Assembly (NCBI GenBank): GCA_010094045.1
Contig: ML986733.1
Span: 55,997 to 119,996 of the forward strand
From: Lojkania enalia
Taxonomy: Eukaryota; Ascomycota; Dothideomycetes; Pleosporales
Direction of reading: 5' to 3'
Length of the DNA stretch: 64,000 nucleotides
The notes under the pieces are model-generated. The model did not search any database and was not told the DNA's origin. It worked only from the letters and a program-made list of their open reading frames with translations. Positions 21,961 through 33,735 of this stretch are shown in pieces. Every line of letters begins with the position of its first letter. Position 1 is the stretch's first letter. The position numbers and the translations under genes are program-made.

Positions 21961-23403
21961 ATGGGCGACACACGGCCTCGGAAGCGGAAATTCGCGCCTC
22001 GGTCCCGGCAAGGCTGTCTGACATGTCGGGTACGGAGGAAACGGTGCGACGGGCAGCATCCAGAATGCCAGAACTGCATTCGGTTGAACATGAAGTGCGA
22101 GTGGCAAACGCAGCGTCAGGTCGTGCCTGAAGCGAACACCAACACCACCCCGGTCAGCCCTACGACTACGACTCATGTGCGAGAAAAGACTCCAGCGACT
22201 CCCAGCGATTCCACCCCGATTGGGGCAGCACTGTTTCCTTGGGATATCTTCAGTGGCGACGAAGCGAACGAGAAGGCCCATTTGCTGAACTACTATATCG
22301 AAGAGTTTGTCCCGCGGATCTCTATAGCCACGACGCCTTCCAGCTTCTACACGAAACTGTACATTCCAATGGCCATGGAATTCGAAGGCGTGCTCGACGC
22401 TGTGCTTGCCATGTCTTCTGCCCAGCTGGCTAGACGTACCGCGAATCCTGATCGAGCGAAGCACCTGCGAGCGCTATCCTCGAGACATCAGAGCAAATGC
22501 CATGTCTATATCCGAGACCGCATTTCTCCATCCGGCGAACCGCTTACAGATATCTACCAAGTCATGGCCGTTATCTTACTCCTCGTCGGTCTCGAGGCCC
22601 TGAACGGGATGAAAGACACCAAGTGGGTTTCCCAATTGAACTGTGTCCGCAAAATACTCAACACTCTGTACGCCGATCAAGCAAACTGGGGGTCCTGGGA
22701 GCTCGAAGCTGTTCGTAGACACTTCACCTACCACGATGTCATGGCATCCGTCATGGCAGGCGTAACGACGATGGGCTCACAAGGCCTCAGCAATAGAGAT
22801 TCGCCGCATCTCTTCACAGCAGCTCCATCACTGACCATTGATCCGCTTATGGGCCTCTCCTACCAACTCTGCGGCTGGATATGCCGCATACAATATGTAA
22901 CGCCTTCCAATCCCGCCTTTCCCATGATCTCCGAGGCCGCCTTCGCAGCCATCGAACGCGAGATCCAGCAATGGCAATACGAAAGTCCCATCTCCGCTCC
23001 TGGTGTCGACCTCCCTGTGGCCCTGGATCTCATCGCACTAGCCGAAGCCTTCCGACTCGCAGCCCTCATCCATCTCTACCGCAAGTCCGATTCCCACAAG
23101 ATCCTGATCCCGTCCTGCGCTTCAAGAGCTATGGAATTTATCTCCAGAATCCCGCCAGGCAGCTCCGCAGACTCGAGTTTGTTATATCCCATTTTCCTGG
23201 CTGGTGCGGAGCTAGATTCCGAGACAGATATTGGCTCTTGTTCGCAGCGATTGACGGCTATCCAGGCGAGGAATCTTTACGAGAACGTGGGAAACGTCCA
23301 CAAGGTGTTGCAGGAGGTGTGGAGACCTGTTCTAAACGGCGAGGAGCGGAGGGATTGGGAGGATGTGCTGAGGGAATGGGGTTGGACCCTCAGTCTGTCG
23401 TGA
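21961..23403 (+). CDS. Zn2Cys6 transcription factor with Fungal_trans_2 domain, 480 aa
   Basis: Single exon. ATG 21961 is chosen because it begins MGDTRPRKRKF just before the zinc cluster; the open frame extends 83 codons further upstream, but that part is low-complexity and unlike the family. The Zn2Cys6 binuclear cluster has Cys at 19, 22, 29, 36, 39 and 46 (C-x2-C-x6-C-x6-C-x2-C-x6-C). A basic stretch precedes it. The rest matches the Fungal_trans_2 (PF11951) regulatory domain, including LLNYYIEEFVPRIS near 110 and the C-terminal FLAGAELDSETD block. Such proteins are nuclear DNA-binding regulators, often of nearby metabolic genes. The acyltransferase and aminotransferase downstream are possible targets (inference). 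No breaks are visible. Confidence 0.9.
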   Translation: MGDTRPRKRKFAPRSRQGCLTCRVRRKRCDGQHPECQNCIRLNMKCEWQTQRQVVPEANTNTTPVSPTTTTHVREKTPATPSDSTPIGAALFPWDIFSGDEANEKAHLLNYYIEEFVPRISIATTPSSFYTKLYIPMAMEFEGVLDAVLAMSSAQLARRTANPDRAKHLRALSSRHQSKCHVYIRDRISPSGEPLTDIYQVMAVILLLVGLEALNGMKDTKWVSQLNCVRKILNTLYADQANWGSWELEAVRRHFTYHDVMASVMAGVTTMGSQGLSNRDSPHLFTAAPSLTIDPLMGLSYQLCGWICRIQYVTPSNPAFPMISEAAFAAIEREIQQWQYESPISAPGVDLPVALDLIALAEAFRLAALIHLYRKSDSHKILIPSCASRAMEFISRIPPGSSADSSLLYPIFLAGAELDSETDIGSCSQRLTAIQARNLYENVGNVHKVLQEVWRPVLNGEERRDWEDVLREWGWTLSLS

Positions 23404-24247
23404 CTAGCAGGTCGTAAACCCTGAACGCTGTGGCTCGGGCAGCATCTGCACGAGCCTTGGCACTACTGAGGTATGTGATGTGGTGTCCTGGGCCATGTCG
23501 CCTAGCCCGTGGCTTAACGAGCACTTCTAGGCATACATATCCCCCCCTTTTTTTTTTTTGAGAAATGCAGAAATGCAGCAATCTACCTGAATGTCCCAAG
23601 GTTATACGGGTATTATCGGGAAAATATTGCCGCCATCCTCGCGTCTGCCTACCGGAAACGGAAATTCGCTTTTCCTGCCTGGATCAGGTGATCCGTCTGC
23701 CCTATCTCTCATCCTGGTAACCTCCTTCACGTCCAAGTCGGGACTTTCGGATGGATTTCGGCTTAGATGTAACGGAGTGTGCGTTATGTAGGCATCAGCG
23801 GAAGGGTCCACGCAATCATATCGAAAGTGAGGCGTCCTTATGGCCCAATGCCTATAGGCCAAGCTGCTGTAGGATGTTATGGGCCTTGTTCGTGGCTTGG
23901 CCTTGGCCTTGGCGGCGGCAGCGGCCGAGGACACTATCGCGACTGCGGGGTTGTTGAGATGAGGCAGAAGGGCTGAATCTGTGTCAGCCCTAGGCGGCCG
24001 CATTGGAATCTCAAATAATAACTCTCTACCTAGGTATTGTTTAATGAGTGGCCCTGAGGAAGTAAAGTAATAAGGGACTAGGCATTGGGAAAAGCAGACT
24101 GCGCGGCAGAAAAGTTTCAACCATACGACATCTCTAAAAGCAACTATTATACCCTATCATACAGGTCAAAATTCAAGACTATTAGAATTAATAGCGGTAC
24201 ATTCCAATATATATCAGCGCTAATGCGAATATTATAATTCTTCCACC
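23404..24247. other. Convergent intergenic region, regulator to acyltransferase
   Basis: Holds both 3' ends. A C run followed by a T run (about 23540-23560) is present. A 172-codon minus-strand frame (23602-24120) has an Ala/Lys low-complexity patch and no domain, and is not accepted as a gene. Confidence 0.45.
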
Positions 24248-25787
24248 TCACCCACACAGCTCCCGCATCGCATCCCCAATCCCCTTAACAACCTTCTCGA
24301 TAACCTCCTCCTCAATCCCACCCTCCACCCAACACACTCCCAAACACAAACACCCATCCCCGCCCGTCACCGCATTAACCTTAAACGCCGCGCCCGCCAC
24401 AGCACCATGCTGCAAAAACGTCATTCGACCGATGCTCCAGCCTTGCCCTTCATTCCCGGATGAGCTAGAGGTAGGTTTTGTGCTAGGTTTGAACATGCCG
24501 ATGTTCGATACTTCGAACGCCTCCTCACGGCTCGCGCCAACCTTTTGGTCGAAGAACGCGACGCTATCGGACACGTATCTGAGTAAACCGATCCCACTAT
24601 TCCGACCGCGTTTGGTGAGTTCCGAGGAGATGGTGCTGCGGACCCGCTGCGCGTCAGGCCAGGAGAAGAGGGCGAGCGGCCCGCGTGCTGGCGTTGTGGT
24701 GGGGCGGCGGTGCGGGAACGTGTAGGATGTGGCAAAGGTACCTAGCACATTGTCCATGTAGTTTTCAACTTCGTGGGAGGGGGAAGAGGGGGAAGCGGGT
24801 AGTGCTATGAACCGCCGCAACGAAATTGTCCCCTGGCTAACCACCTCATCCCACCGGCCTGCATCTAGCACAGACAACAGCACCGCGGCGACTACACTAT
24901 GCAGCGTGCCCGTCAGCGTAGTGCCGTGTTCCCTACTCCGCAATACCAGTTCCTGGCTCATGGGCCTATCAAATACGAGAGTGCGGACTGCTGTTTTATT
25001 CAGTGCTGGCGATATAAGAGCGCCGGACCAGATTCGCGACACGTTCCTGGGGAACCAGGAGGAGAAGACGGTTTTTAGGAGGAAGAATATGCTGATGGGG
25101 AGAGGGTGCAGGGATTCGAGTGGGGGGTGAAGGGGCGTTGATGGGGAAGTTATATCTGGGTCTGAAGATATGGAATCCGTAGTTAGGGAGTTTAGCGCGG
25201 AGAGGAATGCCGAGTGCAGGATGTGGCCCGATGTCCCGTCCGCGAGCGCGTGGTGGAAGGTCCATAATAGTGTGAATCTATCGATTACGACGTCTGATGA
25301 ATTGGAGTCCGGGCCGGGGGAAGTATGCAGGACGACGACGCGCCAGAAGGGCTTTGAGCCGTAGTCGGATTTGAAGTCTTGGGCTAGTTGGGCCTGGATC
25401 AGCGAGTCGAGTTCCGGATCTGGTGATGCGTGGGTAGGATCGAGGGACCAGGGTTTCTCGCGTAAGATGAAGGTTACGCAGGAGCGGAGGTTGATGGATG
25501 GGAGGCGGGCAAAGTATGTGTCGTTTTTGTCTTCGTTCACGGGGATTGCGCTGAGGATGGAGTGCCGTGCGATGACGGTGCGCAAGGCGGAGTAGACGAG
25601 GGGTTGGAGTGCAATTGAGGGAGTGGGGCTGCTATAGGTCGCAGCGAGGGCTACGCCATTGTAGAAGCCGAGGTAGTGACGCGCGGTGGAGAATTTCTCG
25701 AGGTTCCCTAGTACATGTTTTTAGTAGAGGATGTTGGGGTTGGGAGCAACGGGCATGTGATGTACCGCATGGACGCAGCTTTTCCAT
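24248..25787 (-). CDS. AATase-family (alcohol acetyltransferase-like) acyltransferase, 2 exons, 493 aa
   Basis: Minus strand: a tiny first exon 25787-25766 (MEKLRPC plus one base), intron 25765-25708 (GTACAT...TACTAG, 58 nt), and exon 2 25707-24248. The joined N-terminus MEKLRPCGNLEKFSTARH is the usual opening of this family, which supports the small exon. The catalytic HHxxxD motif is HHALADG with His160 and Asp164. Other family blocks are RFIALPASP-like near 315, MDNVLGTF, and a C-terminal domain around SNIGMFKP. Length fits the family (PF07247). The enzyme should transfer an acyl group from acyl-CoA to an alcohol or other acceptor; the substrate is unknown. It is convergent with the Zn2Cys6 gene. 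Serine-rich loops at 130-150 and 420-430 are low-complexity but do not break domains. Confidence 0.85.
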
Positions 25788-28161
25788 CGCTGCGGGGGTT
25801 TGGAGGCGCCTGAACTTTAAAGTCTGTGTCTGTCACTACTTCAGTGGCCGGGGATTGAATAATATGTTAGTACGAAGTGCATTAAGATGTAGAGCGAGTG
25901 CTTTATGATGTTGCATGAAGTGAGTGGTCCTTTTCGAAGGATCCAGCGTGGGGTTCCCGCAACGTTCCGGTACCTGCATTAGCGGTGGGATTTAAGGTCC
26001 TTGCGCCTGGCTACCGATTGAAGGCAATTATCATTGGATAGAATTGGGCTCTGTTCCTAGATTTGTAGTGAAGAAGTGCTTAAACCTAATGGGCACGGGC
26101 CGTCAGGTCGCGCGAAATATGACCGAGGTTGAAACGGGCCAGGATAGGAAACGCTTGCGAATGAATGCGAGAACAATGGCATAACATGTAGAGTAGACCC
26201 ACACTTAGATAGACATGAAGATTTCAGCAGCTATTATGCTGCGTAATGGTTTCCATGTGAAGGTTATCTTCACTAGCGGGAAAGATTTTGTTTCTTCGTT
26301 TTCTCCGGTATCGTTTTTTTGTTTGTTCAGTTTCCAACAGATTTCCACGGATTTTGTGGATATTATCCGTATGTTTTTTGATAATACTCAAATTGCTCTT
26401 ACAATCATATAGGAATAGCTTTCTGCTTTCTATCCTAACCAACGGTGATGATAGCTTGTGCGACCGAGCTATGTTTAGTTTCTGCTGTGTGATCGGTTAA
26501 GCGCGAACCCGCTAGAGTGTACGAACATCTCCCGAGACACAAATGTCAGAACGTCAATGGTTGCTCTTTGATACAATCTAATTATTTGATTATTGTGTGT
26601 CTATGGGGTTGATGAAACTCTAGCTTGTAACACTATGGATGTGTTCACTGACCGGTGGTCTTGGCGTACTATTCTATATCACGTGCGGCTCCCCAGAGGC
26701 AGTCTTCACTTTCTCTACAAGCGATATATCCTCGAACTTCAGCGAGTTAGACTATTATCAAACCTATGATTTTGATGATTATATTTGCAAAGTATGCTGG
26801 GGGACAATAAACCCAACCCTTCCAGCCTTGTTGCATTGAGAGTCGCTATACGGACGGAGTACGATGCAGACCACTCGTAAAGTTCGGATATCGATGCCAG
26901 AGAACACGAGCTTATCTTCGCCTTATAGTTGAATAGAGAACGTTCAGTAGTCCTCGTATCTCCCTTAGGATGGCACCGGGCCATACTAGACCGATCGGGT
27001 GGCGTCCCGCACAGGCGCTCCTACCCCGTGTTAGAGACACTCGTGACACCTTCCCCGCCGCATTCGTTCATTCAACACCATCAACACCATCAACACCAGC
27101 GCAACGATCTCCCACATATCCTGTTCGGCGCCTCGCCGAATTTCGGCCGTGTTCATATATGCGTGCTGGCGTTGGCCGCCGATTCAGTATTTCTTTCCAC
27201 GCTGCATCTGCCGGAGCCGGCCCAAGGCTGACTCGAGCCACAGGATGCTAGGTAACCTACCGTCTTCCCCGTTCCCGGCTATACTGACATGCCTAAGCAC
27301 ATTTGCTTGCGCATAATCAATAGTCGCAATGAACAAGATAGGCGTTCTCGTCCGCGCTCTCCGGAGATACAGCAGCCGCCACGATAGGCCATTGATCGCA
27401 CAACATGACATCGTTCAGCTGCTGCTCACCGTCGAACATCGGTAGCAAGCGCTCAGCTGCAGTATCGATAATTTGCGCACGGCAAGAGTCGCAATGATAC
27501 GACCGTAGACATGCCCTAATGCGGCATTGAGGCGAAAACTCGAACCCCAGCCTAACTCTAGGACCAAAATAGGTCCCACGAGCCGGTGGAACGGTTCCTG
27601 ACTTGGCGTTTTCATTGTGCAGGTACGCGACTGGGCAATATCTGTTCCAGAAGGATTCCAACACTGCCCACGGTCCGGGGAGCGGTTCTGATTAGATGCT
27701 GGCTGGCGGGCCTGTCTGGGTGGTGTCTTGAAGCATCGACATGCAGACGGAGCTCTGCCCTTTGGAAACGCCGTGCATGCGATTGCGAGCTGACGACGAA
27801 CATTTCCGCCAACAGCGCATTATTGGGGCCATCCGCGGCCTAATAAGCGAGCCATTTTCCGCCTCCGCATCAGCTCCAAATGCGACATTCCTAGGGTTCG
27901 GGGTTTCCCCTCTTTCATCTTTGCGGCACGAACAAAGCCTGATCACCCATCGACTTTCCCTCTTCTGACCATTTCAACTTACGCAACCCACTCGATATAA
28001 AATAAAATCCAGCTCATAAAGCATCATCTGCGTTCTCGGCAAGCCATTTGACATCTGTGCCCCAGAGACGCGCGGTAGCTTGTTCCATTTCCGGCTAAAG
28101 CGGTGGTGGCATTGGACCTGCAGCGGATCGTTTCTCCCACGTGCGACAGCGATCCTTCAAC
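25788..28161. other. Long intergenic region, acyltransferase to aminotransferase
   Basis: About 2.4 kb. It holds the divergent promoters of both genes. The part near 26.2-26.9 kb is AT-rich. The part from about 27.0 to 28.0 kb is GC-richer with overlapping frames on both strands (for example 27317-27664 minus, 115 codons), none with a recognisable domain. A short repeat ATCAACACC occurs in tandem at about 27080-27100. Confidence 0.4.
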
Positions 28162-29582
28162 ATGGAGTCGGGTCTTTCAACACGGATGGCAAATGCTCTG
28201 CATGAGGCCCAGCCGAAAATCCACGCTCTCTCCCCTCCAAAAAACTACAACCCCGCGGCAGCCATTGATCTATCCTCGGCGCAGAACGAAGTTATTCGCA
28301 AGGAGCTTCTCGAGTTCTTCAAGACTACCGTAGAAGATAAATTAACAACAGATGTAAGCCTCCCAGCCAACTTCTTGCGTTGTACTGAGCTTTGATGTAG
28401 GCATTTGCACTGGGAACCGAAGAACCTTCTCTTCGTAATGCTCTAGCATCATTCTTTAACTCATACTTCAACCCAATTCATCCCGTGAAAACCGAGCATA
28501 TTGTTCTCACTTCTGGAGCAAGCAGTGCTCTGGAGACGCTGATTCACGCTATCTGCGATGATGGCGACAGTGTCCTTGTGCCGGGCCCTTATTGGTGTAT
28601 GTGCTTTGTTCACAGTTTCTCCACACTAAGCTTCGATTTAGTTAATGCATCCAGACGGCTATGAGACAATCGTCAAATTCCGCTCAAATGTAAACATCAT
28701 AACGGCCCATGCCCCCACATACGTAAATCACGACAACTACCTTCTGCCTTCTCTCCAAGCAGCATACGACTTTTCGGCAGACAAGTCGCGAATTAAGGCA
28801 GTCATACTGTGCAACCCGCAGAATCCCCTCTCACAGTGCTATCCCAAGAAGGCCATTGTTGAGTGTATGGAGTTCTGCCAAGAACACGGATTGCATCTTA
28901 TCTGCGAGGAGCTATTTGCTCTCACATCGCTCAAGGGAACGCCAGATTGCACTCCGCCCTTTGTCTCTGCACTTTCATTGACGGAGCCGCTCGTACCTTC
29001 GGGCGCTGTCAAGGTCGATCCGAGCCGGGTCCACGTCATATGGAGTGCGAGCAAGCTCTTCGGACTCAGTGGATCTAGGATCGTGAGTCCCATCCTCCCG
29101 CATTTGGTGTGTATGATTGACACAACCAGGGCTGTCTCATCTCGCAACAAAACCCAGAGCTGTGCCAGGCGGTCGAACTACTGATAGCAAGTCGCATCAA
29201 CACAGTCGCCGCTTTAAACCTCTCGTCTCTCCTAACCTGGTCCCAGCTACCAACACTCTTAGCCCTCAACTCGGAGCGTCTCACAGAATCCTACCGCCTT
29301 CTCAGCGATGCGTTTACGCAGTGGGGCATCGACTTTGTGCAGCCGACGCACGGCATCTTCCTTTTCGCCAAGCTAGCCAGGGGTGCGGCGAGCTCGGAGG
29401 AGGAGAAGGACTTCTTCGACCGCTTAGCAGTGCATGGCGTGCGTTGTAGTCCTGGCCAGCTCTTCAACGGAATCAAGCTCGAGTATGGGTGGGCAAGGAT
29501 ACGCTTCTCAGTCAGCCCGAATCAGATGAGATTAGCGGTTGCGCAGATTGCGACTTTTTTAGCGAAAGAGGGGCGAGTATAA
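28162..29582 (+). CDS. ACC-synthase-like class I/II PLP aminotransferase, 4 exons, 422 aa
   Basis: Exons are 28162-28353, 28401-28596, 28655-29082 and 29130-29582; introns are 47, 58 and 47 nt. The acceptor CCAG at 28654 is chosen because it keeps phase and restores PGPYWYGYE. Family blocks are YNPAAAIDLSSAQNE at the start, LTSGASSALE (PLP phosphate pocket), ILCNPQNPLSQCY (Asn and Pro of the NPxNPxG block, with Ser-Gln in place of Gly-Arg), HLICEELFA, and SASKLFGLSGSRIG, in which Lys263 should bind PLP. A substrate Arg lies in RIRFSVS near the end. Fungal members resemble 1-aminocyclopropane-1-carboxylate synthase but act as aminotransferases or unknown PLP enzymes, often in metabolite clusters. 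The usual Asp before LYA is replaced by Glu-Glu-Leu-Phe-Ala, so activity should be tested rather than assumed. Confidence 0.85.
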
Positions 29583-29852
29583 GGATTTGTTTCTGAGGTT
29601 GAGGGGATGGTGATATGGATATAGGGCGTGTACATGGGCTGGGGTAGCAGCGGATGTTTTATACCATATTGACTTCGGGTTTTGGAGTGTTGAAGTCATA
29701 AGGGCCATATCTACTTGCTTACTTGCGTTTCCGATATCTGTGAAGTTTCATTATTGGACTAATGATTTCTCTCATGGCATCTATCTCACCGCGCGTTTTT
29801 AGTGGAAATGGGACTCAGAAATGACCCCCCGGCGCCCCGGCTACGTCCCCCC

Positions 29853-29888
<36 letters not shown>

Positions 29889-31158
29889 AAATTAAATCAA
29901 AAATACAAACAAAAATAATTGATTTGTTATTTGAGCCCACCTAGAAAGTCAAGGTTAGGGTGTATTTATACGCTAGTGAGGACCATAGGCTGGATAACGG
30001 GCTAAATGCCGTTTACAATAGAGATGGATGAAGTTTGTGCGCTTGGGACATGCATCACGGCTCAGGCACTAGTTTTGAACATGTGGTATAGCTTAGCAGG
30101 TTTGTTTCGGGTGTGTTGATAATGAAAACTTGCACAGATAACAGGGTATGTTGAGTCTAGCTTGGAGACGCAGGATGGCGGACAACTATCTGGTTTTCTT
30201 GAGCTGGGAGAAGACAAGGCACCTTGCAAACAGGGGTTTGTATCTGGGAAGAGATGTGCATATTACATATGGATGGAATCGAATTCTATTCTCCGAGCAC
30301 AAAAGCGGTTGTGCTTGCGCTTGAAGCTCTCATGTGGTATGACGTAAAAGTCGTAGCTCCGCAATTCTATTATCTAGAAGAGAATCCCGTGTCATATGCT
30401 GCGTTTTCCTGCGATGGGAGGAGGAACCAGCTGTCAAGCAGCAAACACCTACATACACTACTCTAAACATGTACCTTTCCGCCATGTCGATATCTATGTA
30501 TATCCAACTCCTTCCCAACCGCAAGACACCTTGCTTTCCTGCAAGCTACGCGGTTCTTCATCACAGCTTCTGCATATTGTGTTGTGTTCAACAGGGCGTG
30601 TGTCGGTTGTCGGAATAACGCGAAGTCTGACGGGATGCGATCGGTTCGAGACGGACTTGGCCTTGATCTTGATCTTAATTGTGATGGATGAGGAAATATG
30701 CGAGTAGATAAAGAACGGAATATGTCGCGAACAGCGAATCGTCACACCGGGGCCTACGTTAGCTATCCATGACCGGCGCTCTACGATGTCTATCGGAGAG
30801 ACGGTAATATCCGTCTTTGGCACGTCGTCTGGGATTGGCGCGAGCGACGAATGGTTTGACTTGGCGATTCTATGCGTGATGGTGAAAGGGGAGAACTGTG
30901 ATTATTGCGCAGAGCAACGCCGGGAAATGAAGGAGTGTATCGGTGACGACGTCAAGATGTCGCGCGAGCGGAGATGGCATTGAGGGGACGCTAATAGCCC
31001 CTGACCGCCCCGCCGAGACTCCCACATGAACGTTTGCTCGCAATTGGTTTAAGTGCGTACAGGGTTGTCGTGGATTTTTCATTGCTTAATTACACTCTAG
31101 ATAAAATATATGTATATAGTAAATGAAATTTGAGGTTTATTCTAAGTACACTGGGATA
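29583..31158. other. Intergenic, aminotransferase to tRNA
   Basis: Contains an uninterrupted run of 33 A (29854-29886) directly after a C run. Frames of 60-110 codons at 30.2-31.0 kb on both strands lack domains. No gene is supported. Confidence 0.42.
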
Positions 31159-31240
31159 GCTCCTTTAGCTCAGTTGGTAGAGCGCAGCACTAGTATCTCT
31201 GCGAGATGCTGAGGTCATCAGTTCGACTCTGATAGGGAGC
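31159..31240 (+). tRNA. tRNA-Thr(AGU) with 10-nt intron
   Basis: Cloverleaf by eye: acceptor stem GCTCCTT with AGGGAGC (one G-U pair), D arm GCTC-AGTTGGTA-GAGC, anticodon stem CAGCA with TGCTG, T arm ATCAG-TTCGACT-CTGAT. The anticodon is AGT at 31192-31194. A 10-nt intron TCTCTGCGAG (31196-31205) sits in the canonical place one base after the anticodon. A-box and B-box (GTTCGACTC) match RNA polymerase III promoters. A T-rich stretch follows (ATTTTATTTT), a plausible terminator. The spliced product is 72 nt plus CCA. The 5' A34 should be read as inosine. Confidence 0.95.
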
Positions 31241-33204
31241 ATTTTATTTTGGGTAGCTCGGCTCCCGCAACGTCTCACTTTATTCCAATAGTATCCTGAT
31301 ATTTTTTTTCCTTAGGCAGAACGTCGTAGTATGCTATATCTTAGGTTCCGAATCACAGGCTGTCGTACAGCTACAGCGTGCACTAATGTAATAATTAACC
31401 ATAAACATTTCTGGGTAATACTTAACTCCTGTATCAAGCATGAAGTGAGAATGTGTTCGGTAAATGTATACCCAAGAATTTTTTTGCGGCTTTGACAGGC
31501 CGCTCTTGGTAATTTTATCGCCACCAGGCTATTTTCCCCTCCACCCATCCTATCATCCTAATAGCGAAAACACGCGAAACGGCACGATATCATCCAATAC
31601 TTCCCAATCCGCTAGCCCCCATACGGATGACGACCCTTCCAAACGCGGCAAAAATTTCGAGTCCTTGATAAGCATGGGAGGTGCGATTCAGCGAATGTTC
31701 AAAAGTAGGATAACTTTTCTCGTGCAGCTTAGTATAAGGCATCACTCGGCTAGTATAGGCCATGCGGAGCAATGAATGATAGAACACCGGGTAACTACCA
31801 TCAACCGATTTCCCTTAGAGGCGATGACTATGTTCTAGATAGTTGACCCTCGGATAGAAGGAACAATCACACCGTCTCCTGTCGATGCGCTCGTCCGGCG
31901 ACGCGATGGACGCGAAGCCGGGGACGAAAAAAGCTGAGGATCTAAGCTCCGAGAGGTCGGAATGGGCACTCATGATGGCCTGTCATAGACTCGGTAAGCC
32001 CAATTAGAGTGGCATTCGGACATTGCTGCGAACTATCCTACCTCGGTTCTACGTCAATACTCCTCGCCTGGTCGCTCGTAAACAACTCTTTCATCGATAA
32101 AAATTCGCTGCCATCATCTTCTAGCGATGGAGCCATGTCCGAAGCATTATGCTTCTCGTTTAACGCTTACTTTCCATGCACACAGCCCCAGTTTTAGACG
32201 GATTTGCTACTAGGAACGCCTTTATTGACAGCAGCTCGTCTGGATCATGCTCTGTCGAGACAATGCGCCGGTGTCAAGCTTGACGTGCTCGATCTCCTCA
32301 TTCCTAGTCGCAACAACGGCGTTCGATTCCAACCCCGTTCCCTTCTCACGATCGCCAACCAGGTAGTCATGTGACCTTGTCATCTCTGATCTAGGCAGCT
32401 TCGAGGTATCAAATGCCGTTGGTTGACGAGGGAATAGCCTCTACATCGCAGGCCGCCCAGTTTTGATGGTGAGCTCGGTGTCGTAGGCTCTGATGGACGG
32501 GCGGGGGTTGCTTGAGCCGATTGTGTTCGTCATCTTGATAGTTATGGGCGGCGGGGGATTTCATGCTATTGTGGTGCCTTTTGTTAGTGAGGAGCATAGA
32601 AAATATGGCTCTTTCTAAACTGACTAAGGACGACTTGCAGCCAATCGATATACGGAGACCAGGCTAGATTCAAGACGCTCAAGTTCGGTGAAAGGGTTGT
32701 GACGGACGGGGTGCTCACTCTGCGGTACGTCTAAGACTTGTTCTATTGGTATATGTGAACTGTGATTTAGCTCAGTGCACCTCCATTAATATTCTTTCCC
32801 TAGGCTCGGTAAGGACTGCTTTTCTTGCTTAATAATAAGGAGTTCACTCAAGGGTCAGCTAAGGTGATGCATAAAGACAACGTTTCTCCGAAGGCAGCCG
32901 AGTTCTTATGTTGTGCCCTCGGAACGGCTTCAAAATAACACATGTAGAGCCCGCATATTAACTTGAGCACCGGGGAAAGGTCACCCCATGGATTAGCAAG
33001 CTTGTCAGCGAATTATGTCGCGGATTGATGGGATGCCGAGTCCTGTAAGAACTACCGTGATCACAGGTCATTTGTAATGATATCCCTGTAGCGCGGTAGG
33101 CTGACTCTAGGACAGTGTAGCCTTCACAATCTTCTACTTCTGTTTCGCTCAAATGCAAAACAACCTCATCTTGCCAGCTATGAAAATGGATACACAACGG
33201 GCCC
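31241..33204. other. Mostly non-coding, with possible decayed upstream part of a peptide transporter
   Basis: No intact frame with a domain. Near 32.60 kb the plus strand gives SKLTKDDLQPID, and near 33.14-33.22 kb MQNNLILPAM-like fragments in shifted frames that resemble the middle of PTR-type transporters. They probably belong to the remnant just downstream. The rest is unassigned. Confidence 0.35.
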
Positions 33205-33735
33205 AACAATATTCTCCCGGCCATGAATCAAGTAGCTTGCATGGTGCTCGGTCCCGCCATCCAGCATAGTCCTTCTCCGTTGCTGCACAAGCGGAAGATC
33301 TACCTTAAGCCCATCTCAAGGATAACGATTGGATATATATTCATCGCACTTTTAATGGCCTAAACGACTGTTGTCCGACACATGATATATTCCACCAACC
33401 CTTGCTTCAAGCGTCCATTGACATGCAATGCATTTGATGACCAATCTAAGCCGAAAGGTGTAAATTTTTGGAACTAGACACTAGTATATGTCTTCATTGC
33501 CATCGGGGAGATGCTTACATACGTCACTGCTTTGGAGTACGCGTACGACTACTCACCCAGAGATACGAGAGCCGTCATCCAAAAGATTAGTCTACTACAC
33601 GCTGGTATTCGATGGGCGTTTACAATGGGCTTGACAACTTTAGCTCGCGATCCGCTCTTGGTTGCTCTGTACGCCGGCCTGACTTCCGCAATGTCCCTCA
33701 CTACCGTTCTCTTCTGCCTACTCTTGTACAAATAG
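33205..33735 (+). pseudogene. PTR2/POT-type oligopeptide transporter, C-terminal remnant
   Basis: From ATG 33223 to the TAG at 33735 one frame runs for 171 codons with just two internal stops (TAA after IFIALLMA, TAG after GVNFWN). The text matches the last four membrane helices of fungal PTR/POT proton-peptide symporters: NQVACMVLGPAIQ, KRKIYLKPISRITIGYIFIA, YVFIAIGEMLTYVTALEYAY followed by DYSPRDTRAV, and MGLTTLARDPLLVALYAGL. The N-terminal half is absent or scrambled upstream, so no functional transporter is made. Intact relatives are about 600 aa plasma-membrane importers of di- and tripeptides. Confidence 0.75.

Noticed and set aside
21955..22464. 169-codon frame opposite the Zn2Cys6 gene
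   Set aside because: Antisense shadow of a well supported coding region.
23602..24120. 172-codon minus-strand frame between regulator and acyltransferase
   Set aside because: No recognisable domain, contains an Ala/Lys low-complexity run, lies in the convergent 3' region.
27317..27664. 115-codon minus-strand frame in the GC-richer 27-28 kb stretch
   Set aside because: Overlaps equally long frames on the other strand, no homology recognised.
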